Source: Fischerella sp. JS2 (GTDB taxonomy: Bacteria > Cyanobacteriota > Cyanobacteriia > Cyanobacteriales > Nostocaceae). From it: a DNA stretch of 64,000 nucleotides. Where the stretch lies: contig NZ_CP135918.1 of assembly GCF_032393985.1 (NCBI RefSeq), positions 5,767,724 to 5,831,723 on the forward strand, in the 5' to 3' direction. The notes beneath the pieces were generated by a model. The model was not told the origin of the DNA. It did no database searches and worked only from the letters and a program-made list of their open reading frames with translations. The position numbers and the translations under genes are program-made. Positions 53,955 through 64,000 of the stretch are shown one piece after another. Numbering within the stretch: position 1 is the stretch's first letter; each line of letters opens with the position of its first letter.

Positions 53955-55265
53955 ATGACTATAGCCAATCGTAAAAAGATTAATTTTAGTAAAAAAGCTA
54001 AAGCAAAATTAATTTTATCGGTTTTGCAAATGACTTTAATTAGCTTAGGTTTGATAATGATGCTGCTGATGACAAATGGTGAACCATCTCTCTTTGTAAT
54101 AATTGTGAGTTTTATATTAGCCATTTTTCTTGTGGGTTTTAATCAAAAAATATTGCTAAATAAATCACTTCACAAACTCTTCAATAATTTCGGAAATTAT
54201 AATTTTTTGTTCAATCATTTTTTTAAAAATAGCAATGTTAAAAATTTGAAAATTAACCAAATTCAAGAAAATGATGTGAACAAAAATATACTTCAAACAA
54301 AAATCAATCAGGAAATAATAGGTCAAGATTTAAATACTGCAAGCTTAATTCTTGCTAACTTAAGTGATGCTGAATTGGTAGGTGTTAATTTTAGCAATGT
54401 TTACCTGAATGGAGCGAATCTCAGTGGTGCTAACCTCAGCAAGGCTAATCTTAACTACGCTAACCTCAGTGATGCTAATCTTAGCGGTACAAAACTTGTA
54501 AGTGTTCAGTTAGTGAGTGCTAATCTTAGTAGCGTTCAACTAATAGGTGCTGATCTCAGCAATGCAAATCTTGAACATACTAATCTTAGTAGTGCCGACT
54601 TGAGCAATGCTGAGTTAGTGGATGTAAACCTCAACAGTGCTAACCTTAGTGATGCTCGGTTTATAAGTGCAAATCTTACTAAAGCTAATCTAATTGGTGT
54701 GTATTTGTGGAATGGTAATTTGAACAATGCTCAATTGGTCAATACAAACTTAAGTAATGCTTACATGAGCAGTGCTAAGTTAAATTATGCCAATCTTAGC
54801 TGTGCTGTTCTCAAAAATACTCAGTTGAGTGGGGCCAGACTGAGAAATGCCAACCTGAAGAATGCTAACCTTTGTGGTACACAGTTGGTGGGTGCTATAT
54901 TAGCTCATGCCAACTTAGAAGATGCAAATTTAGAAGATGCAAATTTAGAAGGTGCTGACTTGCGTGGAGCTAATTTGAGTGGTGCAAACTTAAAGTGTGT
55001 GAAAATTAACCAGGCAACAAAGTTAGATGATAAATGGCGTTTAATTTGGGAAATTTTAAATTATAAAAATAAGCGCACAGATTTAAGAAATGCCGATTTT
55101 GAGGATGCAAATCTCCAAGGTGCTGACTTAAGAAATACTGATTTGAGTGATGTTAAATTTACACGAGCGAAAGTAGACAATGCTCTGTTTGGATATAATC
55201 AAGGACTTTCTTTGGAGATGAAGCTAGAGTTAAAACTACGAGGGGCAGTTTTTGAGGATGATTAA
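53955..55265 (+). CDS. Pentapeptide-repeat membrane protein
   Basis: A 436-residue protein. Two N-terminal hydrophobic segments (LILSVLQMTLISLGLIMMLLM and VIIVSFILAIFLVGF) anchor it in the membrane. A stretch from residue about 130 of more than 45 A(N/D)Lxx pentapeptides follows (SLANLSDAELVGVNFSNVYL), forming a right-handed beta-helix. GGAGG eight nt before ATG at 53955 decides the start over the ATG at 53940. Pentapeptide proteins are abundant in heterocystous cyanobacteria (e.g. HglK, HetL), but no specific function can be given. Confidence 0.85.
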   Translation: MTIANRKKINFSKKAKAKLILSVLQMTLISLGLIMMLLMTNGEPSLFVIIVSFILAIFLVGFNQKILLNKSLHKLFNNFGNYNFLFNHFFKNSNVKNLKINQIQENDVNKNILQTKINQEIIGQDLNTASLILANLSDAELVGVNFSNVYLNGANLSGANLSKANLNYANLSDANLSGTKLVSVQLVSANLSSVQLIGADLSNANLEHTNLSSADLSNAELVDVNLNSANLSDARFISANLTKANLIGVYLWNGNLNNAQLVNTNLSNAYMSSAKLNYANLSCAVLKNTQLSGARLRNANLKNANLCGTQLVGAILAHANLEDANLEDANLEGADLRGANLSGANLKCVKINQATKLDDKWRLIWEILNYKNKRTDLRNADFEDANLQGADLRNTDLSDVKFTRAKVDNALFGYNQGLSLEMKLELKLRGAVFEDD

Positions 55266-55548
55266 AAAGCGATCGCTTCTTTGTTGAGAGTTTTAGTAAA
55301 CCACCGTGTTTGTTACTGCCATGAGTAGCAATATCTCAGGGTGGTTTCATAAAAGTAGAGAAAATTTGAATTAATTCCTTCCACCCAGAGATATTTATGT
55401 TAAGGAACCACAAAAGACACAAAGAACACAAAGAGTTTAAGAAGTTGGTAGGGATTGGTAATTTTTATCGGATCGTATCAAACCATCTTGCTTCCCCTTA
55501 TCCCAATCCCCAATCCCTATTTTCAACTCAGCAATGATTAAAGGCTAA

Positions 55549-57783
55549 TTAGATTTTTGCAGCGATTGAAACTTTTGCGTTAACTGTTAACTGCGCTGTA
55601 ACTGGTATTAGCTGCACTGCACAGGCTTTTAATTCTGGTTGTAGAGAATCGGGACAAGATTCAGGATGGGTGAGGGCATTAGCTTCGGCGTTGTCTGCCC
55701 ACAGCGCCCCCCAATGCATGGGGACGAACACTGTACCAGGGGTGATCGCTTTGGTAATTTTGGCGGGGAAGAAAGTTTTAGCACGGCGCGATCGCACTTC
55801 CACTAATTGGTTATCAGTAATTTCTAATCTAGCAGCATCACGGGGATGAATTTCGATAAATGGTTCGGGGTGCATTTGCCGAGTTTTTTCAATTCGACCG
55901 GTACGTGTCTGGGTATGCCAATGTCCGTAAAGCCTACCAGTGGTTAGCACAAAAGGATAATCAGGATCTGGTGGTTCTGCTAGTCCCCGTGAGTGATATG
56001 CCCCAAATCTAGCGCGTCCGTCGGGGGTGTGAAAGCGGAGATCGGTGTATAGCCTTTTAGATGACGGAGTGCTGGGACTTTTGTAATGGGGTGAAGTTTT
56101 CTCCCCATCTTTCCCTCCAACTATCTCTTCGATGGGGTGTGGCCATTGAGTCGGGCCTTGGGATTGCAATTGCTCATGACTTAATCCTGTCATATCGCAG
56201 GGGCGATCGCGAGTTAATTTGACAAACTCTGCATAAACTTCGGCGGAGTTAGCAAAGGCAAATTCCCCGACAAAACCCAATCTCCGCCCAACTTCAGCAA
56301 AGATTTCCCAATCTGCTTTCGCTTCTCCTGGTGGACGGCGAAATGCTGGACACAGGGTAACTGTACGCTCAGAATTGGTCATAACGCCAGTTTTCTCACT
56401 CCATTGGGCAGCAGGTAGGAGGACATGAGCATAACTAGCAGTTTCTGTGGGGTAATAGGCGTCTTGGTAAATAGTAAAAGGCGATCGCATCAACGCTGCT
56501 TTGGTTCGTTCTAAATCTGGCATACTCACCGCCGGATTAGTAGCAGCGATCCATAACAAGCCGACAGTCCCATCTTCCAAGCCAGTAATCATATCCCAAG
56601 CTGTCAAACCAGGATAGGGTGAAATTTGCCCCCGCTTCAGTCCCCAAATTTCTTCTACTTGCGCGCGGTGCTGGGGATTTTTCACTAAGCGATAACCAGG
56701 TAACAAATGCGCTAAGCCTCCCGCTTCTCTACCTCCCATTGCGTTGGGCTGACCTGTGAGGGAAAATGGCCCCGCCCCTGGCTTGCCAATCTGTCCGGTC
56801 ATTAAGTGCAGATTAATAATTGTTCTAACCTTAGCTGTTCCTTCGGAAGATTGATTCACACCCATTGACCACAGGGACAATACCCGTTGTGATTCACCCC
56901 AGTACCTAGCTGCTGTTTCCAAATCTTTGACATCGATCCCACAACGGTCAGCTACTATTTCTGGAGAATAATGACGGATTACCTCAGCATAGGCGGGGAA
57001 GTTAGCAGTACAGTCATCAATAAACCCGACATCAATGTGGTTCCAACGCATCAACAAGTGAGCAATACCATTCAACAAGTCGATATCTGTACCAGGACGA
57101 ATTGCTAGATGTAAATCAGCAGCTTCTGCGGTTGGTGTACGACGGGGATCAACCACAATCATTTTTGCCTTACGGTTCTTTTTGTGGTATTTCTCTAGTC
57201 GGTTGAAAATGATGGGGTGACATTCAGCTGTATTAGTACCAATCAAGAATGCACAGTCAGTTAATTCCAAGTCTTCGTAGCAACAGGGAGGCCCATCCGC
57301 ACCAAGGCTTTGGATGTAACCAGCTACAGCACTAGACATGCACAAGCGGGAGTTAGCATCAAAATTATTGCTACCCAAGCATCCTTTGAGCAATTTCTGG
57401 GCTATGTAGTAGTCCTCGGTTTGAAATTGACCAGAACCATACATGCAGATCGCTTCTGGTCCCTGAGTGAAACGCACAGTTTGAATGCGTTTGGTGATCA
57501 AATCAAAAGCTTCATCCCAACTCACGCGTCGAAACTTCTGGTCTAGGGAGTCACGCACCATTGGGTAATACAACCTGTTTTTATCTAGAGACTCAGCGAT
57601 CGTTGCACCTTTAACGCAAACCATGCCTTGACTAGATGGATGGGCTTTATCGCCCCGCACGCGCCAAATTGGGTTCCCTTGACTGTCTCGATGAGTTGCT
57701 TTGCCTGGTTGGGCTGGCGGTGAAACTTCTAGACCACAGCCAACACCACAGTAAGGACAGAGTGTTTTGGTAATTTCAGTCAT
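55549..57783 (-). CDS. narB: Ferredoxin-nitrate reductase
   Basis: A 744-residue Mo-bisMGD enzyme reducing nitrate to nitrite with ferredoxin. The N-terminal CPYCGVGC motif binds the 4Fe-4S cluster. Mo-cofactor motifs include [16 protein letters not shown] and [20 protein letters not shown] low-complexity stretch, [20 protein letters not shown], looks like an in-frame repeat insertion (DNA 56086-56115) related to one in nirA. It is the last gene of the nirA-nrtP-narB series. Confidence 0.95.
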   Translation of the reverse strand: MTEITKTLCPYCGVGCGLEVSPPAQPGKATHRDSQGNPIWRVRGDKAHPSSQGMVCVKGATIAESLDKNRLYYPMVRDSLDQKFRRVSWDEAFDLITKRIQTVRFTQGPEAICMYGSGQFQTEDYYIAQKLLKGCLGSNNFDANSRLCMSSAVAGYIQSLGADGPPCCYEDLELTDCAFLIGTNTAECHPIIFNRLEKYHKKNRKAKMIVVDPRRTPTAEAADLHLAIRPGTDIDLLNGIAHLLMRWNHIDVGFIDDCTANFPAYAEVIRHYSPEIVADRCGIDVKDLETAARYWGESQRVLSLWSMGVNQSSEGTAKVRTIINLHLMTGQIGKPGAGPFSLTGQPNAMGGREAGGLAHLLPGYRLVKNPQHRAQVEEIWGLKRGQISPYPGLTAWDMITGLEDGTVGLLWIAATNPAVSMPDLERTKAALMRSPFTIYQDAYYPTETASYAHVLLPAAQWSEKTGVMTNSERTVTLCPAFRRPPGEAKADWEIFAEVGRRLGFVGEFAFANSAEVYAEFVKLTRDRPCDMTGLSHEQLQSQGPTQWPHPIEEIVGGKDGEKTSPHYKSPSTPSSKRLYTDLRFHTPDGRARFGAYHSRGLAEPPDPDYPFVLTTGRLYGHWHTQTRTGRIEKTRQMHPEPFIEIHPRDAARLEITDNQLVEVRSRRAKTFFPAKITKAITPGTVFVPMHWGALWADNAEANALTHPESCPDSLQPELKACAVQLIPVTAQLTVNAKVSIAAKI

Positions 57784-58648
57784 GGAAATCGCACCATGTT
57801 CCTTGATTATTTAAATATTGAAGTCAAGATTTTTAGACGGAAGGTTTCAAAAATTACTGTATTTTCAAGACTTTTCTATCTAATTTAAATTCCTGAAAAA
57901 ATGCATTCCAAAAATTAGATTATATTAAATATCAAATAGGCAAATTTTAGTCTCTTTAAATTCGATTAATTACTTGTAAAAGTATATTTACTCAATTAAA
58001 TAGTAAATCAAAAATACAAAATGTCATGTCTGATACAGTTCGTTATTCTTTAAACTGATTTTATATTATTTAATTTATAAAAAATAGTTATGCATATTTT
58101 TGAAAAATACAATCACAATGAGCCAAATTAATATAGAAAAATAATCTAATGTATCGCCAATCAAAGTTAGTTTTTAATTATATTTTTTAAATAAAATGCA
58201 TGTTTACAGTAGGAATTCAATCTTTCAAAGTCTTATGGAGAGAGCTAATTTGCTACTAAGAGTGAAAAAATAACTTAATTAATTTCTAGCTAATTAGTTA
58301 ATGATTGCTGACAATTTAAACATGAATAGTAATTAATTATTAACTCAAATTTCATCAATCTTTATTAACTGAAACTTTATATCTTAATTCGGTTGCCTGA
58401 AAAAATAGTTTTTGGTAAGTTTATTTATAAAATTAATATCAAAATTCATAAATTACACCAAGTTCAATAATCGGGAAGTAAAGCCTCCAACTCCTCGTTA
58501 CCAGGTTCAACCTGGTAACGAAACTAGAGTATTCGGCTTTTATAGAGAATGGTGCAAGATATTAGACAAGAAGCAAATCCTAAGTAAGTTCCAAGGAATT
58601 TTAGGTTATGCCCCAATGCTATTCAAAGCTGAAATCAGCGCTTTTCTC
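57784..58648. other. Long narB-nrtP spacer with palindromic repeat
   Basis: About 865 bp of AT-rich sequence. The only clear feature is the palindrome at 58497-58519. The length suggests that narB could have its own promoter. Confidence 0.5.
58497..58519. repeat. Dispersed palindrome GTTACCAGGTT/AACCTGGTAAC
   Basis: Perfect arms around one base. A second copy lies at 20180-20202. Confidence 0.85.
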
Positions 58649-60166
58649 CTACTTTAATTCCTCGTTGAAAACGGGGAGTATTTCGGCTGCCAATTCAGGA
58701 CTTTCGCCTTCATGATGCTCAGCAAAAGAACCCTTTGGTTCTTTAAGGAAGAACCAGCATAAGAAAGTAACAATCAGCGCAGTAACTCCCAAAGTTTGGA
58801 AGAAGATTCGATTTCCGACTTCACCATCAGGTAACAAGCTGTATAAGGTGAGGTAAGCCACGGCTCCCACATTGCCATAAGCACCAACGTTACCAGCTAT
58901 TTGACCAGTAACTCGCCGCTTAATTAGAGGCACGATCGCAAACGTCGAACCTTCCCCTGCTTGCACAAAGAAAGAACAAGCCATAGTTACAAGAATTGCT
59001 AGGGGTAGCCACCAATTGCTATTTACTCCGCTCATTAGCAGATAACCAATACCTATACCAGCAGTCAATACAGTCATTGTCCATCTACGACTACCCAAAG
59101 TATCAGAAATCCAGCCACCACCAGGACGTGCAAACAAATTCATAAATGCATAGCTAGCAGCAATCATTCCTGCCAACACTTTACTTAAACCGAAGCTTGT
59201 CTCAAAAAATCCGGGAAGCATGGAGACAACTGCAAGCTCTGAACCAAAATTAACAAAGTAGGTTAGTTCCAGTAGAGCAACCTGAGAAAACTTATAGCGA
59301 TCATCAGGAGAATAATGCTTTTTCCCTGTCATCAATTCATGATTCACATCCCAGCACTTATAGGCTTGGAAGAGGTATAAACCGACTAACAGAAGGTAGA
59401 CAATTAACAATTGACTTTGACTGAGTAAACCAATTTGAGCAATACGCCAAGCTAATACGCCTAAGATGCCGACTAGGGGAATATTCATTAACATCAGCAG
59501 CCAAAAACTTCCACGGCTAGTTACTTCTATACCACCGTGGCGTTTAGGTTGTTGATATACCTTACCAGATGGAGTATCTTGAGCGTTGAATAGATAAATA
59601 GCTCCGTAAATAGCGGCGATAATTCCAGTTAGGGCGATCGCTAAACGCCAGTTAATTTGCCCAGCAGCTAGAAATGCTGTTCCTACAGCAATAGAAGGCA
59701 GGGTAAAAGCCGCTGCTGCTGAACCAAAATTACCCCAGCCACCATAGATGCCCTCAGCTATGCCAATCTCTTTGGGAGGAAACCATTCAGCAACCATACG
59801 AATGCCAATCACAAAACTAGCGCCGACAATACTCAATGCCAAGCGACTAATCACTAACTGGCTAAAGTTCTGTGCCATTGCAAAGCCAATACAGGGAATA
59901 GCTGCATACATCAACAACAGTGAATAAGTAATTCGCGGCCCGTATTTGTCTAAAACCATACCTATGATGATACGTGCTGGTACGGTAAGGGCAACGTTAC
60001 AGATAGCGATAGTTCTGACTTGTCCTTCAGTTAAACCGATCGCTTCTTTTACTGCTGTTTGAAATGGAGCAAAGTTAAACCAAACTACAAATGATAAAAA
60101 GAACGCAAACCACGTTAGATGCAAGATGCGGTAACGGCCTTGAAATGATAATAATCCTTTAAGCAT
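58649..60166 (-). CDS. nrtP: Nitrate/nitrite permease NrtP (MFS)
   Basis: A 505-residue MFS transporter of the NarK/NrtP type with about 12 membrane helices. FFLSFVVWFNFAPFQTAVKE lies in the first helix. RIIIGMVLDKYGPR, the MFS loop, GIAEGIYGGWGNFGSAAAAF (nitrate signature) and GGGWISDTLGSRRW follow. The loop after helix 6 is long. It imports nitrate and nitrite and serves the cluster in place of an ABC-type NrtABCD. It lies 142 bp after nirA. Confidence 0.93.
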   Translation of the reverse strand: MLKGLLSFQGRYRILHLTWFAFFLSFVVWFNFAPFQTAVKEAIGLTEGQVRTIAICNVALTVPARIIIGMVLDKYGPRITYSLLLMYAAIPCIGFAMAQNFSQLVISRLALSIVGASFVIGIRMVAEWFPPKEIGIAEGIYGGWGNFGSAAAAFTLPSIAVGTAFLAAGQINWRLAIALTGIIAAIYGAIYLFNAQDTPSGKVYQQPKRHGGIEVTSRGSFWLLMLMNIPLVGILGVLAWRIAQIGLLSQSQLLIVYLLLVGLYLFQAYKCWDVNHELMTGKKHYSPDDRYKFSQVALLELTYFVNFGSELAVVSMLPGFFETSFGLSKVLAGMIAASYAFMNLFARPGGGWISDTLGSRRWTMTVLTAGIGIGYLLMSGVNSNWWLPLAILVTMACSFFVQAGEGSTFAIVPLIKRRVTGQIAGNVGAYGNVGAVAYLTLYSLLPDGEVGNRIFFQTLGVTALIVTFLCWFFLKEPKGSFAEHHEGESPELAAEILPVFNEELK

Positions 60167-60308
60167 TCAAACCTTCTTCAGTTGTTGATTATTGGTGGTT
60201 AGTGGTTAATTAGCAATCGGTATTTTTCCCATTCCCCATTACCCTTCGGGTTCGCTAGTTTGCCATCTGGCACCAAGCCAAGACGGCAAGTAGTCTCACC
60301 GATAACCA

Positions 60309-62000
60309 CTAATAAGTGACTAAGGCTTCTTGTCTGGGTTTGGCTCCGAAATGCTGAATCAATAAATCTCGCAATACAGGCAGTAAATCTTCACAGGGGA
60401 CGCCTTTTTGGACGCAGGTTCCTAGATGGGCTTCTTTGCCGACTTTACCACCCATGTAAATATCAACCCCTTCTACAGCTTTGCCGTTTTTGCGGGTTTT
60501 GGTTCCCATCAAGCCGATATCTGCAACTTGGGGTTGTCCGCAGGAGTTGGGGCAACCAGTCCAATGAATTCGCACCGGACGAGTTAGTTCTAAATCGGCT
60601 TCTAAGGCTTTGATTATCCCTAAGGCGCGGTTTTTGGTCTCAATCAAGGCAAAGTTGCAAAATTGAGCGCCTGTGCAGGAAACGAGCGATCGCGTTAGTG
60701 GTTTAGGATCAATACTAAATTTTTCTAGCAATGGTTCTGCTAAAAATAACACTAAGCGCGAATCAGGAATATTAGGGATAATAACGTTCTGCTCAACGGT
60801 CAACCTGATTTCACCATTGCCGTACACATCCGCTAAACGTGCGATTTCAAACATGTCTTCGGCTGTCAACCGACCAACAGGAATGTGTAATCCTACGTAG
60901 TTTAATTCTGGTTGTTTTTGTTTGTATACGCCGATATGGTCGCGTTTTTCCCAATCAATTTCGTCTTTAGGTGCTGCTGGTAACAACGGCTTACCCAAAC
61001 GCTGTTCGACTTCTGAGCGGAATTTCTCTAAACCCCATTCGTCGATTAACCACATCAGCCGCGATTTTTGACGGTTAGCACGTAAGCCGTGATCGCGGAA
61101 AACTTCTAAGACGGTTCTACATACGGCAACTACATCTGCTGGTGGAACCCAAGCATCTAGGGGAATGGCAGCTTCACAGCGTTTAGCGGAAAAGAATCCA
61201 CCCACGAGAATGTTGAAGCCAAAGACTTTATTGGTGGAGTGATAGGGAGGTGGGGAACTCGGGGCCCCCACTCCCCCAAGGGAGTGGGGATTAGGGGCAG
61301 TGGGGAGGTAGGAAGGTGGGGTGAAATCTTTCTCCCCATCTCCTAATCTCCCTATTCCCCCATCTTCACGGAAGGCAGGTACAAAAGCTAAATCATTGAT
61401 CTCCGCATGAACAGAATTATCGCGTCCGCCGGTGATAGCAATATTAAACTTCCGTGGTAAATTAGTAAACTCTGGGTTGCCTTCGCCTTTGTTGGTAAGC
61501 ATGTCTTGAATTTGTTGCACCAACTCGCGCGTGTCGAACAACTCATCGGCATCTAATCCTGCCACGGGATCGCCAGTAATGTTGCGGACGTTATCCATTC
61601 CTGACTGCACACTGGTTAAGCCCACTGTATGAAATTTATGGAAAATTTCTGGTAAATCCTCAATCCGAATGCCTCGTAATTGAATATTCTGCCTAGTAGT
61701 AATGTCAGCACTGCCATCATCACCATAACGCTGCACTACTTCAGCTAGTACTCGCATTTGAGCAACTGTGACAATACCATTTGGCATCCGCATCCGCATC
61801 ATAAATTTGCCTGGAGTGACTGGGCGAAAAAATACTCCCACCCACTTCAAACGATGCTCACGATCAGTTTCGTCCATTGCCTCCCACCCAATGGAGGCAA
61901 ATTTCTCTATCTCTGCTTTGACGGCAAGTCCATCTTTTTCTGCCTTAAATTTCTCGAATTTATTGAGGTTGGCCGTGATGGTAGTTACTGCTTCTGTCAT
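60309..62000 (-). CDS. nirA: Ferredoxin-nitrite reductase
   Basis: A 563-residue siroheme/4Fe-4S nitrite reductase. MRMRMPNGIVTVAQMRVLAE and TTRQNIQLRGI open the first half. SCTGAQFCNFALIETK and WTGCPNSCGQPQVADIG are the cluster-binding CxxxxxC/CxxxC motifs. About 45 residues between FREDG and FGFNILVGGFFSAKRC (DNA about 61225-61370) are low-complexity, repeat-derived and absent from normal enzymes. First gene of the cluster, behind an NtcA promoter. Confidence 0.95.
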   Translation of the reverse strand: MTEAVTTITANLNKFEKFKAEKDGLAVKAEIEKFASIGWEAMDETDREHRLKWVGVFFRPVTPGKFMMRMRMPNGIVTVAQMRVLAEVVQRYGDDGSADITTRQNIQLRGIRIEDLPEIFHKFHTVGLTSVQSGMDNVRNITGDPVAGLDADELFDTRELVQQIQDMLTNKGEGNPEFTNLPRKFNIAITGGRDNSVHAEINDLAFVPAFREDGGIGRLGDGEKDFTPPSYLPTAPNPHSLGGVGAPSSPPPYHSTNKVFGFNILVGGFFSAKRCEAAIPLDAWVPPADVVAVCRTVLEVFRDHGLRANRQKSRLMWLIDEWGLEKFRSEVEQRLGKPLLPAAPKDEIDWEKRDHIGVYKQKQPELNYVGLHIPVGRLTAEDMFEIARLADVYGNGEIRLTVEQNVIIPNIPDSRLVLFLAEPLLEKFSIDPKPLTRSLVSCTGAQFCNFALIETKNRALGIIKALEADLELTRPVRIHWTGCPNSCGQPQVADIGLMGTKTRKNGKAVEGVDIYMGGKVGKEAHLGTCVQKGVPCEDLLPVLRDLLIQHFGAKPRQEALVTY

Positions 62001-62224
62001 GATTAATCATTCAGTCAATGGTCATTAGTCATCGTCATTAGATACTGGCCATTAATCGTCGGTCATGTGACTTTGGATTTAGGATTTTGGATTGATGCTA
62101 CGGATTAATCCGCTTTCTTGTACCATCAAGGAATTATTAATTATTAGCCTTCTTAAAAAGGACTCAAATATTCGGTCAGTTGGTCAATTCTTTTGGAATA
62201 CTGAATCTTAATCTTGATTCACAT

Positions 62225-62275
62225 GCATTTAGGTTAAAGTTGTAAACACATAAAAATCGTATAGCTTGTTACGAA
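62225..62275 (-). promoter_or_regulatory. NtcA-activated promoter of nirA
   Basis: A perfect NtcA site GTA-N8-TAC (62259-62272) is followed on the minus strand, after exactly 22 nt, by the -10 box TAACCT (62231-62236, TAN3T form). This is the canonical class II NtcA promoter. The 5' leader to the nirA ATG would be about 225 nt. Confidence 0.88.
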
Positions 62276-62561
62276 ATATCTGCAAAAATGCACATAATGT
62301 ATCAAAAATATGCATTTAGTGCATTAAATCTAACCCAAAAATAGCCGTAAAGCTCTTAAATACTTGCGTTCGCAAGTTTTTGTTGTGTGTTGATTATTGT
62401 GTGTTGATTGTTGTACGCTGCGGGAAAGCAACAACCGCCAAAGATTAAAATCCTTTGCTTATATAAAGCTAAAGTCCTCTCAAGACGACTGATAAAGTAG
62501 CCACCAACAACTGCAACCGTTATCAGTTATTCAGTTATCAGAATAATTCCCAAGGTGATAA

Positions 62562-62600
62562 CTGTACCCTACGGGAAGTCTATGAGCGCGTCTACACTGT
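62562..62600. repeat. Dispersed GCGTCTAC-type repeat
   Basis: GTACCCTACGGGAAGTCTAT followed by GAGCGCGTCTAC has the ends seen in the tRNA T-loop insertions. Confidence 0.6.
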
Positions 62601-62644
62601 CTACTATTAACTGATTGACAACCACTAACTACTAATTACAAACA

Positions 62645-63859
62645 GTGAATAATATCAACCAGCTTTTATTGCAAGCACAAGCAGCACAAGACACTGCTGA
62701 CTGGCAGTTGTTAATTTATTATCTGCATAAGTTAGTTCTAGAAAAGAAACCAAAAAACTTAGAAATACTAGAAAATGAAGCAGAAATACTGAAATTAGCA
62801 CTTTCAGTTCTGGCAATGGGGGATTTTCAGCAACGCTGGGAAATAGCCAAGGTGATTAAATATCTGGGAGCGATCGCTATTCCCTCACTGATAGAGATAT
62901 TGACAGATGAAGAGGCGGAAGAAGAACTGCGCTGGTATACAGCACGGCTTTTGGGAGAATTTCAGCACCCTGATGCAATTTCTGCCCTAATAGAATTACT
63001 GAAAACAGAAGATGACGAAGACCTCAGGGCAATGGCAGTATCCGCACTAGGACAAATGGGTATACTTGCGATTGCTGCCTTAACAGAACTTTTGAGAGAT
63101 AACGAAACACGTTTGTTGGCAGTGCGATCGCTTTCCCTGATTCGTCATCCAGAAGTTATTACACCTTTGTTGAGTGTAGTAGAAGATACCTCAGTGGCTG
63201 TTCGCGCTACTGCAATTGAAGCTCTTGGTAGCTTTCATGATCAACGTGTACCACCAGTACTGATACGAGCTTTGGATGACATTGCTGCCCCAGTGCGGCG
63301 AGAAGCTATACAGGGTTTGAGCTTCCGTCCAGAATTACGCGACACATTAGATTTAGTTACAAAACTGCAACCCAGGCTCTATGACTTTAATCTGGAGGTT
63401 TGTTGTACAGCCGCAGTTGCTTTATCACGTATAGGTGGTGACGATGTTGCTAAGTATTTATTTCAGGTACTCATGTCACCCCATACACCAGTAAAATTAC
63501 AAATGGAATCTATCCGCGCTTTAAGCTGGATGGAAACGCCTTCTAGCTTGGAATATCTCTGTACAGCGCTTAACCAACTAGAATCAGTGGCACTATGTCA
63601 GGAAATAGTAACTGTTCTAGGACGAATCAAACAACCACAGTTGACGCCAATAGCAACGGAGATATTATTAGCAATATTGCAAAAACAACACTCAGCACTC
63701 GAAAATGCCGCATTCAAAGGAGCCATCGCTTTATCATTAGGACAATTAGGCAGAATCGAGACTAAAGAAGCTTTAATTACCCTAACAAAAGATGCTGATG
63801 AACTAGTGAGACTACATGCGATCGCAGCCCTGAGAAATCTTGAGGTGAGAAGAGAGTGA
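62645..63859 (+). CDS. HEAT-repeat protein divergent from nirA
   Basis: A 404-residue protein built of HEAT repeats from about residue 70 onward (for example AIPSLIEILTDEEAEEELRW, DAISALIELLKTEDDEDLRA and EVITPLLSVVEDTSVAVRA). It starts at GTG. Such proteins mediate protein contacts or act as bilin lyase components. Its position, divergent from nirA, recalls nirB of Synechococcus, but I cannot show homology. It may share control with the nir promoter region. Confidence 0.75.
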   Translation: MNNINQLLLQAQAAQDTADWQLLIYYLHKLVLEKKPKNLEILENEAEILKLALSVLAMGDFQQRWEIAKVIKYLGAIAIPSLIEILTDEEAEEELRWYTARLLGEFQHPDAISALIELLKTEDDEDLRAMAVSALGQMGILAIAALTELLRDNETRLLAVRSLSLIRHPEVITPLLSVVEDTSVAVRATAIEALGSFHDQRVPPVLIRALDDIAAPVRREAIQGLSFRPELRDTLDLVTKLQPRLYDFNLEVCCTAAVALSRIGGDDVAKYLFQVLMSPHTPVKLQMESIRALSWMETPSSLEYLCTALNQLESVALCQEIVTVLGRIKQPQLTPIATEILLAILQKQHSALENAAFKGAIALSLGQLGRIETKEALITLTKDADELVRLHAIAALRNLEVRRE

Positions 63860-63934
63860 AGGGGATGGGGGGAGTGTGGGGAGTGGGCGTTGGGCATTGG
63901 AAATAACCAACAACTAACCACTAACTACTAATAT

Positions 63935-63960
63935 ACAGACGCGATGTTCCTCGCGTCTGT
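63935..63960. repeat. Dispersed palindrome ACAGACGCGA/TCGCGTCTGT
   Basis: Ten-base arms around TGTTCC. A partly degraded copy lies near 48420. ACTAACTACTAACC-type heptamers follow to the end of the window. Confidence 0.8.
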
Positions 63961-64000
63961 ACCCACTAACTACTAACCACTAACTACTAACAATCAACTA

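Noticed and set aside
54536-54727. Minus-strand frame within the pentapeptide gene
   Set aside because: It is the antisense reading of the periodic pentapeptide repeats.
58412-58657. 81-codon frame between narB and nrtP
   Set aside because: It is made partly of the dispersed palindrome and overlaps the nrtP end.

Overview
The window comes from a filamentous, probably heterocyst-forming cyanobacterium (Nostocales-like). The evidence is the frequent HIP1 octamer GCGATCGC, heptanucleotide tandem repeats (STRRs), many small palindromic dispersed repeats, a nirA-nrtP-narB nitrate cluster behind a textbook NtcA promoter, an RT-Cas1 type III CRISPR locus and a long tRNA array. The genus cannot be fixed from the sequence alone.

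About 0-8.1 kb: an IS1-family element, a small ORF, an HNH endonuclease, then about 34 tRNA genes and tRNA-like genes in 3.8 kb, all on the + strand. Ten of them carry a 21-77 nt palindromic insertion in the T-loop, and one tRNA-like gene is split by a second HNH gene. A plasmid-type parA (with two in-frame TGA codons), parB and a DUF4174 gene follow. This looks like a plasmid-derived or integrated element.

8.2-16.0 kb: the CRISPR adaptation module. RT and Cas1 would form one fusion protein but lie in two frames after poly-A runs. Cas2, a leader, and an array of 67 complete repeats plus a truncated terminal repeat follow, closed by a strong hairpin terminator.

16-23.7 kb: an accessory island with a decayed VapC/antitoxin pair, two NYN-domain genes, and a co-directional seven-gene set built around a ubiquitin-like protein, an E2-like protein and a JAMM-E1 fusion, together with coiled-coil and membrane proteins. 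This is the best candidate for a little-described system.

23.9-37.2 kb: a type III-B interference module (cmr2, cmr3, cmr4, cmr5 and a double-RAMP cmr6/cmr1-like gene). It has a second short array, a CARF-RelE effector (Cami1-like), a Csx3-AAA ring-nuclease candidate and a WYL regulator. No cas6 is present. Cmr2 has an intact GGDD palm, so the expected logic is target RNA binding, cyclic oligoadenylate synthesis, CARF-RelE activation, and shut-off by Csx3.

37.3-39.8 kb: an HD hydrolase, a truncated dnaB and a decayed IS982 element mark the right edge of the accessory region.

39.8-64 kb: mostly core chromosome. It holds a DUF2243 protein, an exported protein, duplicated DUF4388/PATAN plus Ras-like GTPase modules with a Roadblock protein, a heme-protein-like gene, phoH, rpsU, a KH protein, rpsP, ffh, a pentapeptide-repeat membrane protein, and the nitrate cluster narB, nrtP, nirA (all minus strand). 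A divergent HEAT-repeat gene ends the window.
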